A DNA stretch of 64,000 bases from Schizophyllum amplum (taxonomy: Eukaryota > Basidiomycota > Agaricomycetes > Agaricales > Schizophyllaceae), in contig VDMD01000014.1 of the NCBI GenBank assembly GCA_007026445.1, forward strand, positions 1 through 64,000. Reading direction: 5' to 3'. This document shows positions 45,932-57,415 of this stretch, piece by piece. Within the stretch, counting starts at the first letter, position 1; each line of letters opens with the position of its first letter. The notes beneath the pieces are model-generated. The model was given only the letters and a program-made list of their open reading frames with translations, was not told the origin of the DNA and made no database searches. The translations under genes were made by a program, and so were the position numbers.

Positions 45932-47769
45932 TCAGAAAGCTGCAAGCATCCGAACCGGTATGTACATCGCCCTAACCGCCGCGTCCCGCGTCGGGAGATG
46001 CAGGAAAGACGTGACCCACACCATCGCCTCTCGGGTATCTGAGGCGCCCATCACGCTCACCTCTGGCATGGCGGGCGGTATCACGCCGAAGTCAAGCACG
46101 ACGTGAAAGCAGGGCGGCACATCCGGTGCGGTAACAGGCAGCCGCGATATCTCGGCGAGGATGTCTGGCGCGAGGCTCCGCAGGCGCGCGCGACCACAAA
46201 GCATGAGGAAGTGCGCGTCGAGAGGCGCGATATCGCCTGCGAGATTGGAGAATGGAGTCAGTCAGACAAAGTCGACCGCTTGATACGGAGGAACGAAAGC
46301 GCACCATGTGTCGCGATGACTTGATTTTCTCGGCAGGCCCTGCGATGTGTAGGCCAATCGCGGCGTTGGCATTGCTTACAGCAATAGCAGACCGTTTGGC
46401 AGGAGCAGCGTCGAAGGGTCGCGCGCGCCTGTTCAACGCTCGATGTACACTGTGGAACAGTCATGCTATTGTCTAGGGCAGGAAAGTTGTCGCCACTTAC
46501 CAGCCTGTACGCGCACGTCTTCTTATACAACGAACGAATCAGGGCGATCCGGTCGCGCAAGTTTTGGTTGATCTCCGCCTGTATCTTCCTTTCGAGGGGT
46601 TTCTCGTCGAGGCCTAGGACGCCGCCCGCTATATCCAGTGCTCGACCACTGGAATCAAGGGCGCGTAAAACGTCTACCGACATGGCTTCCAGCGAGATGA
46701 GGCCCAGCGAGTTCGCAGAATGTCGTATCGGCTCGATTTCTCGCAGAGTGAGGATAGCGGGGAGCACGCCAGCTCGCAGCGACCAAACCAGCGAGCACCT
46801 ATCGCCCGACGTCCGCCACATGGAGTGCAGCGCTGAAGTGGCGGTGTGTGCGATCGCGGGCCCGCCAGTAACCGTCAGAAGCTCCTGGATAATCCGTACG
46901 AGGCGCGATACGACCTCGCGCGGGTAGTGAGGTATCGATAAGAGGCGTTCCGACAGTACGCCGAGTATGGCGAGCTGGTTCTGCAGGATGATGTCGTTGC
47001 GTACAGCATTCCCGCTCACGGAGAGTCTCAGGAGTATATGAGACTGGCGGACGATCTGTCGGTAAAGGAATCGCCGCCGATAGCGCACGACACCGAGCAG
47101 CGCATGCAGCGCGACTGAGTCCTCCGTCCTTTTGTCCATCTCCATCGTCGCGCCGCCGTCCATTTCCTTGTCCGGTGTCCATATAGCGTAGCCGAGAACG
47201 GCGTACCCTAGACGACCGACGCACGCATGCAAAGTATCGTTCATGCGCGGCATATCGCAGTAGATATCGAATCTGACCCAGAGGTCGAAGATGAGTCGGT
47301 ATATCCGTGGCGTGTCGGCGAAGAGGTCAGGCAAGGACCCTTTGAGAGTGAACAGCGAACTGATGAGACGAGTGATGGTCTCGAGCGGCGCGAGTTGCAT
47401 CCTTGGCGTGCCGACATGGTGCATAGGATGGAGAAAATCGAGCCAGGATATGATTGAGGGCCAGAGATCGCGCACACAGCTTAGGATGGGTTGCAGAAGG
47501 AGCTCGAAATGCGCGTCCGGTATAACGAGTACTTCTTCGAGGGCTTCCAGGTTCATCAGCGCTCCGCTCACAGGCAGTGATTGTAGATCCCAGTGGCTGC
47601 TTTCAAGAGCAAATGGATCGACATTGAGGTCGGCGAGGGATCTCCGATGTGAGTGCAAGACCTGCTTTATTCTGTTACGAACATTCCTTGCATCTCTCGA
47701 GGAGACGTCGAGATCCCTAAGCTTGTTGGCAAGCACGCACAATTCGTGATCCTTTTCCACAGAGGGCAT
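45932..47769 (-). CDS. MYND-finger protein F
   Basis: Three exons in phase (47769-46501, 46449-46305, 46236-45932) give 572 residues. It is the intact paralog of E. Signatures: VDPFALESSHWDLQS, SWLDFLHPMHH, PRIYRLIFDLWVRFDIY, DRCSLVWSLRAGVLPAI, SLYKKTCAYRL. The MYND exon reads C-T-S-S...RRCSCQTVCYCCKQCQRRDW, H, C. Exon 3 opens GDIAPLDAHFLMLCGRAR and ends YIPVRMLAAF. It is divergent from G across 192 bp. All zinc ligands are present. Confidence 0.88.
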
Positions 47770-47961
47770 GATGGATGATGTTCGGACTGGCGCTGAAGGT
47801 CAGACACAGAAACAAGTTGGATCGATGGTCACAAGTGACATGCGCGTGCGTCGCTCGGCAATCGGCGACGGTCACGTTCTTTGCACGCGGCGGCCATTGT
47901 CTTCCCATTCGTGAGCAATCGAATCTGCATATCTCCTCACGAACATCCGCGTACTCAAGCT
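47770..47961. promoter_or_regulatory. Shared divergent promoter of F and G
   Basis: This 192-bp interval lies between outward-reading ATGs and matches the inverted D/E interval in blocks (gatcga-ggtcaca, cacaagtgaca, cggcaatcggcga, cacgcggcggcca). The spacer between blocks carries indels. Confidence 0.5.
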
Positions 47962-49851
47962 ATGGCCACCAGAGATACCTCTGAGCTCTCGGACCGGGAC
48001 ATGCTGAAGAGCGTCGGGAAAATGCTGCACCAATCGACTACGTATGCGTGCCTACGCCTTGACCCCTTCGCGCTGGATAGCGAGCACTGGAATCTGCAGT
48101 CGCGCGAGGTCATTCATGCGATAGCGAACCTAGGCAACCTCGAAGGGGCCATGGGGCTTCGGGACCAGGAAGAAGGCCTGATCATGGCGGACATAGATCA
48201 CTGCGTGCGCTCGATATGGCCCACCCTCGTACTTTGGATCGACTTCCTTCATCCGGTGCACCACGTCAGCACAGAGCGCATGGAGCGCGTGCCACTGCAA
48301 GTGCTCTGCGATATTCTCAACGAGCTCTTCCGAACGGATACGCATGCGTTCGAGCTCTGCAAGGAAACTCCTCGGCTATACGAGCTACTTTTCCTGTTGT
48401 GGTTACGGCTGGACGAGTATATCACTCCGGGTACAGACGTACTCCATTGCTTGTCGTCCTTATCCCACACAGTCAACAGATCGATTTATGTCGTTCCGAA
48501 GAGGTCGTTCATGATGGAGATCACGAATGCACAGCCGTATCCCGACCGAGTACAAGCCGTCGCCGACCGGTACAAGGATCCCCACTGCATTCCTGCTGCA
48601 CTGATGGCTGTCGGGCATCGACCGCACAAGCTATATCGCAAGATGCTTGTCCAGGCGCGTCTGTTCGTCGGCGTTATCCCCACTTTGCGCTCAGATGAGG
48701 CGCTCGAGAAGATCAGCGATTCATTCGTACCAATCAGCGAGTTCGTCACACTACAGCTCGTCATGCACAAATATCCCAAGGACATAGTATGCGGCTTCGT
48801 CGATCTCATTCGCCATCTGCACGACATTTCTGACGGACGAGGCAGTGGGCCCGCACGCATGATGTGCTCTATCCTTTCGAGCATATGGGCGACGTGCGAT
48901 GACGGAAGGTCGCTTGCATGGTCATTGCGCGCGGGCGTACTGCCGGTCATGATTGCTCTCAACGCGGAGAAGAGCGACGATGACTTGGTCTCGCATGCGC
49001 TGCATATGGTAACCAGGAAGGCCTACCATGTACGCGTTGTACGCGAGTTTCTGAAGGGCGTGGAGGCCCTCAGCTTCATTGGTGCGGCATTCAAGGGGCC
49101 GAACACGCTGGCATCGTACGACAGCGAGATCCGCAGACGCGTGGATATGCTGCAGCGTTGGACCTGGAATCAGGAGAAATGCTTGTATGCCGAGGTCAGT
49201 CGGACTATCACTGCGTCTCATACCTACCTCACCTCCATCGCAGTGCCACTCGATTATCGACGCTGTGCCTGTCCCCGTTCGCCGATGTCCCTGCTTTAAC
49301 GCGGCCTACTGCTCGAAAGCATGTCAACGAGCAGATTGGGCAAGGCACAAGCCCAACTGTGTCAATGGGGTGCATGGTACGCGCTATATGGCGATAGAAA
49401 TTGGTACGTAGTTGTCCCCTTTCCATCCATCAGTGATGTATACCTTCATGCAGGCGACCTCTCCCCTGAAGACGCGCACTTCATCGCATTCTATGTGAGA
49501 ACGTGGACTCATACACATGCCCAAACGTTGCTCCAAAGCGTGATCCGCGCGCAAGAGATCACTCCCTCTGGTTCGAAACCGCACACATATCATGTGCAGG
49601 TCAACATCGGTCAGTTACCGGTAGGGTACGACTTCTGGGTACTGGAGTTCCCGATGAACAGACAGGACGTCGACTCCTGGCTGACATTTTCGGCGACTGT
49701 GACGCGTCCACGAGGCATGGCTCTGGTGCAAGTCATGGTTTTGCCTTTGACAGCACTGAGGGCTCGGGCGGGGAAAAGCGTCGCGGAGGGGTATCCCGTA
49801 GAAGGTTATGCGCTAGAGCACGAGTTCCATCCGAAGCGGGCAACAGAGTAG
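47962..49851 (+). CDS. MYND-finger protein G
   Basis: Three exons in phase (47962-49194, 49244-49403, 49454-49851) give 596 residues. It is the paralog of D. The helical domain is as in D (LDPFALDSEHWNLQS; VLWIDFLHPVHH; PRLYELLFLLWLRLDEY; DGRSLAWSLRAGVLPVM). The MYND exon reads C-H-S-I...RRCPCFNAAYCSKACQRADW, H, C, and is 15 bp longer than in D because of an insertion near its end (GTRYMA). Exon 3 opens GDLSPEDAHFIAFYVRTW and ends EHEFHPKRATE. It converges on pseudogene H, 64 bp between stops. Intact. Confidence 0.88.
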
Positions 49852-49915
49852 AATAGCAACGATATATGTGATACCTGGTTCCGCAAAAGCCCGCTCCCTA
49901 TTACCGATCGACAAC

Positions 49916-51834
49916 CTACAAACAACTGGCCGGAGCCCCATTGCACCGCTCCACCTTTGCTCGGAAGCCGGCAACTGTGCCCAAAAACATCGAAAAAGAC
50001 ATGGGCTCTCCATCTGACGGCCCCATCTCCGCCCGAAGGACGAGCGCGCGATCGCTTGAATCTGCTGCAGATAGATCAGCGAGCGATCTCTTGGTACCAG
50101 CACCGGCAGTAGACTGAAAGGTGATATTTGCGTTTGCCTTAGTGGTAAGGATGTGATGGAAGGGTGGCGAAAAATCTTCGAAGTCCAGATACACCACAAG
50201 GGCCGAAGCGCTTGGTAGCGCAGGATCGCTGGCAGATCTGCGTTGTTCGTCATCTGCGATGAACGCGTCCCAATCAGCGAGTATTGCATGCCCATGCCGT
50301 TGCATGTACGAATCACAAACAAGCATGACGAAATGCATGTCCACGGCACGAAGAAGTGTGTGTTCTGTACAGTACAATGAGTGAGAGTCGAAGATAGCCA
50401 AGGAAAATATACCAAAACTCGGTGTACCTCGTACGCAACGTGGTTTGTGCTCAGCGTAATGCGCCGCTTGGCACTGCCTTGAGCAATACCCAACCTCGAG
50501 GCACCGCATACAGCGGCGTACGGGCGCTCCGGGCTCCGTCGAGCACTTGAATAGAGGATGTTCATTGATCAGTTCTCAGTACGCAGGGGAACGGGAAAGA
50601 TCTCCCACCTGCGGATGCGCGCAGACTAAATCGTAGAGACGGCAGGCGAGCCGCACACGGTCATATATCTCCGCGTCAATCTTGTCCGCGTCTTCGTCGT
50701 CTAGTAAGCGCCCGAGTTTTTCATGGACGGAGGACTACACAGTGCCAGAGCTCTGGCGACGCGCAGGAAGATTGACCGTTGCATGATCAACCTGATCGTC
50801 CCACTCAGTTGCCCTGGCGGTGATGTTGCACCGTCCTCGTTCTTTTCCACCATCATATGGAGAATTCCTTCGCGCAATGCCCACACGATTGGGCGGTCAT
50901 CTCCTGCACTCTCCAAGATGATCTGTAAGGCGCTACAGGTCAGAGAGGCCACGTTCTCCCGCCCTGGAGTTTCCTGGAACCTATGCGCCTGCCGCGCAAG
51001 GGACTTCACAACGTCGCGCGGGTGGTGCGGGAGGCGCACCATATCAAGCGCGAAGGGACTGATGAGCATCAGCTTATCCCATGCCGCCCGGGTCGCGCGC
51101 GACTCCGAGCTGTCCACGCACATCTGGAGTCCTGCGACAGCGAGACGATAGAGATGTCTTGGGCGATAGTTTACGGAGGCCAGCGCCTCGTTTGCGAATG
51201 CGTCGCCTAGCATGTCGTTGCCATCGGGTGCGGCTCCTCGCTCGCGAATCGCTTCGAGAGCTGCCTTGACAAGCGGGTGGTACAAGTGAATGACCAAGCG
51301 CTGGAATTCCGGGTTATCCTTTTCGATGTATCGAGGAAGATGGAGCTAGAGGCCTGCAAGTACTCGGTACACGCGCGGGGTAAGCTGGAGGAGGTCGGCC
51401 AGCGCTGGCTTGCGCTTCAGCAGGGCCTAAAGAAATTTGATGAGGCGATAGATGTGCTTGATATGCGGGTATGCGGCGGGGAAGTAATTGTTGCCGGGAT
51501 GGAGGAACTCTACCCAAGCTACGATGGCAAACCAGCGGTGCCGCACATGGGCTAAGATAGGCTCCGTCAGCCCCGAGGTGCCGTCTTTGTCGAGTTCAAG
51601 AATTTGCGTAATTGTCTGAAGCTCGAGCTGAGCAATAAGGACATCGGGGGATGTGCAATGCCAGCTTTGCGTGGGGAGTGCGAAAGGATCGATAAGGAGA
51701 GTAGGGAAGATAGTGTCGCCTCTCTGGACCAAGGTCTGTATGCGTGATGTTGCCTGAGTACGCTCTTGATCCTTGACAGGGCCATAGGTTAGATGGGTGA
51801 CGAGCTTTCTTAGTTCTTGCGATTCGGCCATCAT
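49916..51834 (-). pseudogene. H: MYND-finger gene with two in-frame TAG codons and a frameshift
   Basis: The ATG at 51834 (MMAESQELRK) opens a normal family frame (IDPFALPTQSWH; AWVEFLHPG). It is interrupted by TAG at 51427-51429 and again at 51346-51348 without any loss of frame. The second TAG replaces the Trp that is conserved in the DLW motif of the other copies, except E. The body then continues (LYHPLVKAALEAI; DDRPIVWALREGILHMM). A frameshift at about 50725-50740 precedes VHEKLGRLLDDEDAD. The MYND exon (about 50535-50412) is complete: C-S-T-E, RRCMRCLEVGYCSRQCQ, H, C. Exon 3 (AVDMHFVMLVCDSY) is also open to 49916. Decay seems recent, since the remainder is still readable. Confidence 0.85.
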
Positions 51835-51920
51835 GGTTTAAGACAGGGAAGTCACGCTCAAATCATGCTTCAACTTGGCACGTGTATCAATATCACGTGC
51901 AGACGGTTCGAGGGCAGTGG

Positions 51921-52473
51921 CACAGATTTGAGCTCTGCAGCGTGTAGCGCGCTGGCGGAGTCATGAGGTGAAGTCTAGTGACAACATAAGATCACGAAGG
52001 AATACACTGAGTAGAGGGGCCGCGAGAGTAGGCCGAAGAAATGCAACGGCATGGGCGAGACGATACCTCGGCCCGCGCTAAAGAGCCCAAAGAGCCTCCC
52101 TCGAGGGTACGGCAGGTTGACTGCTGGCTGGACGTAGCGACTGCCCGATTACCTTCATCCAGAAGCCAATCATCGACCGGGATGAAGGAATAGATAGGTA
52201 TAGTCATCAGAATATGCTGCAAACCAATTCAGGATGAACGGGCACTGCTATAGCACGACGAGCGTACACGCTATGGAGGCCCCCCCCAGACACAGTAAGC
52301 CTCGCGCAGCGTATCGCAATAGAAGTACGTACCACGAGCACGCATATCACAACCTCAGGACACCTCCGGTTCCTAAAGTCAGGACATTACCTTTGCCCAC
52401 ACTCAGAACACCACCGCCGCCCAATGATCTCCGCGATCTGCTCCCCAGTCTTCCTCCCCGTGGCGAGCTTCCT
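51921..52473. other. Intergenic region
   Basis: It begins at the outer end of the right MYND arm. No gene or repeat is supported. Confidence 0.5.
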
Positions 52474-53572
52474 CTAATACGCCTCGCTATTCTCCTCCAT
52501 GTACTGCTCGAGGTGGAAGATGCTGCGAGGGGACGTGAATTCGTGCACTGGATCTGGTGCGGATAGATCGTGTAATGATGCGGATGATTTGTTTACGTGG
52601 TCGCGTCAGGCCTTCGTCAGAGGAGAAGAGAGGACGGGACGAGGAAGAGACCAAATGAGGAAGAGACAGTAACCTGGGAGAACGAAGTGCCAATCACGAA
52701 GAGAGCAAGGAGCGCCGATCAGAGAGACCTCACGCACGCCAAGACACAGGCATCCAATATCCACGATGCGTTCGGGAAGAACTCCAGCACGGCGTCTGCA
52801 TGTGCCCCATTCTGTCCGCCGCCGCCCTTCCCCGTTGCGTATATACGGCCGCACCTCGATTGCGCTCCTCGAAGTCGAGCCTGCTGCCGGTGCGCGCGAT
52901 GTGCTGGTGGTCGAGGAGGCGCTGTTTCATGAGTTGAGAGTGCGAGGGCGGGGTGGTGGTAGAGAACGATACGTCGGGCGTGTGCTGATGGGAAAAAGGA
53001 GGGACAGGAGGAGATGGGCGCGAGGACAAGAGCGGTAAGTCAACGTTGAGAATGGGAGTGAGGGTGGCGTGCGTGCAATGACGATGATGAGGGCCAGGAA
53101 GACAACTAGGCGACCTACCTGCATGTCCAGGTCCCATTCGTACTGGCGCCCATCGGGGAGGATGAAGGTGAAGCTAAGGGCGTGTTACATTAGATGATAT
53201 AGCGTGAGAGGTGAAGAACAACGCACTCTTGGTCCGAGATCACCTTCCCCTGTGCTTCCCGCGGAAAGGCTTCTTCTGATTCGTGAAGAACGTAGCTGAA
53301 GCAGCTTCGTACCCGCCGCCGTATCCTCCCAGTGCATGGAGGCTACCTTGGACCTGTCCCGTGCGCGACGTGAAGAGGCTACGATCAGACGCGTCAGGAT
53401 GAGGGTATAGATGTCAAAAAAAGCAACGCACATAGCCTAGTGATATTCCGAGTAAGTGATCCTGCCCCTCCTCGCGCAGCTCGTACACTATGCGACCGTG
53501 CTCATCCACGACGATCCTATGTTTGCTGTAGTTCTTCTTCTGCTTGAAGGTGAAGTTGAGCGTTAGCGCCAT
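52474..53572 (-). CDS. Small multi-exon protein, unrecognised (possibly DUF6593-like)
   Basis: The ATG at 53572 opens MALTLNFTFKQKKNYSKHR and continues IVVDEHGRIVYELREEG...LLGISLG to a donor. Later exons read KVASMHWEDTAAGTKLL, then FTFILPDGRQYEWDLDMQ, then HTPDVSFSTTTPPS...LDFEERNR, DAVLEFFPNASWILDACVLA, and an end near LEQYMEENSEAY (stop 52474-52476). The pattern of short beta-like segments with a late LEFFPNA..ILD..V segment loosely resembles basidiomycete DUF6593 proteins, but I would not rely on this. The last two junctions are uncertain. No membrane segment or signal peptide is visible. Confidence 0.45.
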
Positions 53573-54128
53573 CGCGGCGCGTTCTAGGCGGTCTGGTATG
53601 ATTGTAAGGTCATTTATATGGATAAGAGCGGCAAGTTACGCACCAGGAATCGCGCTCAGCGCATACATATCTTGCCTATAGCGCCTAACAAGCCGTCCCC
53701 GGCGCCGAGGCGCGGCGCTGACAGTGCTGCCGGCCGATGCGCTACCTATGGCCAATTAGAGTTGAGCATTTCGGTAGGAGTAGACGGTGTGCGCTCCAAT
53801 GCAGCTCTCTAAAAGAGGATGCAGCAGTCGCCGAGATGATCAGGGAGAAGGACAAGGGAAATGATCGCCGAAACGGAAGATCAGTACCCGCAAGCGCCCA
53901 CGCATCACAGCAAAACCAAATAAGCGCCTACTATCATCAGCCTCTTTGACCAGTATGGATTGGCGGCATCTGCAAGGCTTCAGACGAGCGATGGTCGGCA
54001 CCCAGGGTCCATTCTTTGACGAAACATAATCGTTACAGTTGTCGTAACCAAAACTAATAAGTATAAACAATAGTATAAGTATGATCGGATATACTGCGAT
54101 GTGGATGTCTGTAGACCAGGATACAACG

Positions 54129-55825
54129 TCAAATGGCTATCGGCAACGGCTGCAGCTTGCACGTCAATGATAACTCAGGGGGCGGAGGGAAGGCGACGAA
54201 CCTTGATTGCTTGTGCTTCTCAAGGTCATGCCAATTTGCAAAAGGCGCAGACTCCGCTAAGCTGCATGTTGGGCATGTATAACGCGGTTCACTGCATCCT
54301 TGGTCAGCGTATCTGTGGTACGCGATTGAGAAGTCTGACTTTTGAGCTATCCTGCGAGGCTGTTTCTTGATGTCACTGCTCTTGCGACGCTCGACGTTGT
54401 GCTGACGGTCCTTCACGGGTGATAGATAATAGAAAGTCGCTAGGTGGACCTGCTCAAGGTCGCGCGAGAATGCCGCAAGAATTCGCTGCGTGAGATCATC
54501 TTCCTGCAGCTCAGCAAGCGGTATCCCTCGCTCCTCTGCGACTGCACGTAAGCTATTTCAGGTTACGTCAGTCTACTTCAGATCGAGGCGTAGGAGCTTC
54601 AAGGAGGAGCATACATGTTCAAGTTGGCCTCGCGAATCGACATGCTCGCCTCGTACGACTTCCGCTTCCGCTCCAAAATCGCCCAGTAGACCTAGTATGC
54701 GTGGAGACGTCAGCATGCGCAAAATGCATTGTCGGAAACCGTATTCCTCACCGTCTCTAGAGCCTCGTGAACCTTCGTGCGCTCTTCATACTCCTGTTGT
54801 TGACGAAGTCGTCAGCATCATGCATCATTCGTAGATGCGCATGACCACGTACCTTGGCAATAACCTTACTTCGTTTCCTGTCAACATACCACGCCGACAG
54901 CGACCACGGTCTCCTTGTCTCCAGGTGTTCCACGTCGAGGTCGAGGTAGCAGACGTCATCCGTAGCCGCCTCCAAGTCCCTCACAAGGTACCGACAATAG
55001 TTAGGGCGCTCGACGTACGGTGTGCTGGTACCTAAGACGGCACGACAGTCCGATGGTCGCCAGAATTCCGGATCGACATCGACAGTGTCCGTGTGGTACG
55101 GAAGCCAGAAGCTGGCCTCCGCGGGCAAGAAGTATAGACGAAATTCCTTGCTGTTCGTGTATGACCAGTTGTGATGTGTATGCTTGCTTCTGGTATCGAG
55201 GATGAGGCGCGTCAGGCCGTAGTCGAGGGAACCACTTACGAGTAAAAGTTGGCGAGACATTGCTTCTGCAAGGAAACGGTGATATGTGTGAGCAGCAATT
55301 CAAGGAGAAGTAGAATGGCTGTTACGCACCCGTTCACAAATGCGCGTGCGGAGATTACTGACGGCAGGCGGCGATCCAGCCCAACCGCCGCACATCTTGG
55401 TCGGATTGAATGAGCAAAAAGAGTCAGGTTGATAATTATAGCGACATACCTCGCAGCGCCCCCGCGCATATCGTCAAGATGAACTTCAGGCTATCTTCCT
55501 CGCCTTCGGGCAGAAGACTCTCGGGGAGATGCAAAGTCTTGCTGGGGTACTGGCGGCAAATGTCGACGCACGAGGGAAATCGACCGCGAAACGCATCCCA
55601 AAGCATTTTCCGTCCATAGGAGCATGATAGCAGCCGTCGGAAAAAGGCGGAGGTCTCGCGTAGGCAGCAGAGATCGAACACAGAACACGACCTTAGGACT
55701 GAAAGCCACATCTCAAGCGAAAAGGCGGGGGGTGGAGCGTGCGCATCGAATGTAGGTAGAGGAGCCAGCGAGGGCAGAGGACGGTCGAGGAGAGGAGTCA
55801 ATGGAGCGAGCTTCGATGCGGACAT
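54129..55825 (-). CDS. F-box-like protein with C-terminal zinc-finger-like module
   Basis: The ATG at 55825 (MSASKLAPL) leads into an F-box-like segment (FSLEMWLSVLRSCSVFDLC, RETSAFFRRLLS, then LWDAFRGRFPS). The next junctions (about 55440-55260) are ambiguous. From about 55260 the frame is clear: LDYGLTRLILDTRSKHTHH, FRLYFLPAEASFWLPYH, VCYLDLDVEHLETRRPW, then EYEERTKVHEALET, VYWAILERKRKSYEA and LRAVAEERGIPLAELQED. The C-terminus has CPTCSLAES...WHDLEKHK, a C2H2-like module, and stops at 54129-54131. Its layout matches that of the F-box genes at 14146 and 58382. The F-box assignment is moderate because the signature is weaker than in the others. Confidence 0.6.
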
Positions 55826-56285
55826 TGTTGATGCAGATGAGGAGATAGACAGGAGACCGCGGTCTTCTTAAGGCGCAACCGCCCGCAGACGATATTTCCT
55901 GAAGAAGGCATGCTTGTGCCTCTGTATAGCTTACCATTGTCCCGGAATAAGGAATGAGAAAGAAGCCGCAGCCGCACACAACTTGGAGGTGGCTCGAAGT
56001 ACGATGACAATAGCAGAGAAGAAGAGCCACGTGATGGAAAATCTCGAAACGGCTCGAATAGCCTTATTAGGAACAAGGCACTCCGCTGATTTAGGAAACT
56101 ATTGTTGCTCTGAAGTCTTCTCTCAAACCTCTAGTCTGTGAACGCCGTTGCAGACCGAGCGCGCTCCCAAGGTAACGAGGTAGCGGCTACCGTTCCGCGT
56201 GTCACCGCAACCTGAGCCATGCTGCCGCTTTGCATCGAAGAGGGACCAAAGTAATTAGTAAGTAAGTACTAGTCACACGAACATA

Positions 56286-56477
56286 CAGCTTCTTGCAGAA
56301 TAGATTGCAGTCCGGGCATCAGAATTTTCGGCCATGCGAAGGTCGAGAGCCCAATCACACGCGTCGTTGCAGGCCGTTGCCGTCCTGAAAGACCGTCCTG
56401 GCGACGTGATTGGCTCTCGCACGCCATGTGGCCGAAATCTCCGCGCACGGGACTGCAATCTATTCTGCAAGAAGCTG
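56286..56477. mobile_element. MITE with TA target-site duplication
   Basis: A 192-bp palindromic element. The terminal inverted repeats start CAGCTTCTTGCAGAATAG and are perfect for 28 bases. Imperfect complementarity (ttcggcca, gagag-ccaatcac) continues inward to about 80 bases per side. Both ends are flanked by TA (56284-56285 and 56478-56479), the target duplication expected of Tc1/mariner-type elements. It has no coding capacity, so it would need a transposase from elsewhere. Confidence 0.85.
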
Positions 56478-56591
56478 TAGTATAATTTATCTGAGGCGTG
56501 CTCGTTATTTCTGACTTATCGGCTAGCATTCTCAGATGCAATTGTATGTTATGGATACATCGCCTAACAGGACTACAAGTAAAGAAAAAAT

Positions 56592-57195
56592 GTCTACATC
56601 GCGAGGATGCGGCGCCCAAAAATTACGCATCCACAGAGGGAGTCGGCCCTCCGTGAACGTGTGGTCTGCCCGCAGGAGTGATCGTGCACCTCAATTGAAA
56701 GGCAACAGCACAACGATTTCCCGAAGGCAGCCCTAGCGATGTATCGATACCCGGCGTGTCAGACGACCTCGCATCGGTTTCCGGCCATATGGTAGGATCG
56801 TGGAGCGCCCGCGCCCGTGGGAACGAGTGCCAGGGGGGCAAGCCTGCGAGAGGAGCCTCCCCTATAGCCCCCCTATGCGGACGGCTCAGCTCTGAAGCTC
56901 AATCTGGAAGATCGAGACAGCAATGCGAGCTCAGTATCCATCGCCTCTCCCTATACGCGACGCAGCCCACGACGGAGTGCAAGGCCGTCGTGACCCACGC
57001 CCCGCTGCAGATGGCTCCCCGACCCGCTGCCCTCCAGGACCGCAGAGCCTGGAGTACGTGAGGCAAGCCCCACGTAGCCAGACCCTCTGAAGGCCATCTC
57101 GAAGCCGGCAGAACCGACCCGACGGAATCGTGTGAGAGCCAGCTGCGAGGGAGGAAGGGAGTTTACATTCGTCCATATCGTGTGGGCTTATATAC
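56592..57195 (+). repeat. R3: promoter-associated element
   Basis: A copy of the R element: atcgcgaggatgcggcgc, aaaaattacgcatcc, a hairpin around gagggagtcggccctcc (about 56635-56665), tatcgatacccggcgtgtc, tcgtgtgagagccagctgcg and gagggaggaaggg, then a TATA-like tatatacg (about 57190). It is tandem with R4 upstream of F-box copy 3. Confidence 0.85.
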
Positions 57196-57415
57196 GCAGC
57201 GATTGGTCACATGCTCCGCCGGGTGCTCCGAGTCCGGGCTGATAACCTACTAACCACAAATGGTAGCGGGAATTCCTTTGTTCCGTTTGTAGTTATGCAT
57301 GGTCTGCTACTCGGGGCATGTGATCACTCTGAGCGCCGGCTCTGAGTCTTGTCTTTCCCTGTCCCTCATCTTTACAAAAGCGACAGTATTTACGAAGCAC
57401 TGCAGCAGAAGTCAT

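Larger units (their letters stand above)
45925..51920 (-). repeat. Right arm of the inverted segmental duplication (F-G-H)
   Basis: This arm matches the reverse complement of 37585-41775 gene by gene and through the intergenic DNA: F with E, G with D, H with H'. The G-H interval (49852-49915; atatgtgatacctggtt) pairs with about 37830-37886. The H upstream region pairs with about 37590-37650. It is the better-preserved arm. Confidence 0.85.

Noticed and set aside
18612..51834. SMYD-type histone methyltransferase assignment for the MYND genes
   Set aside because: No SET motifs are visible, and the finger lies near the C-terminus after a long helical domain rather than inside a split SET domain.
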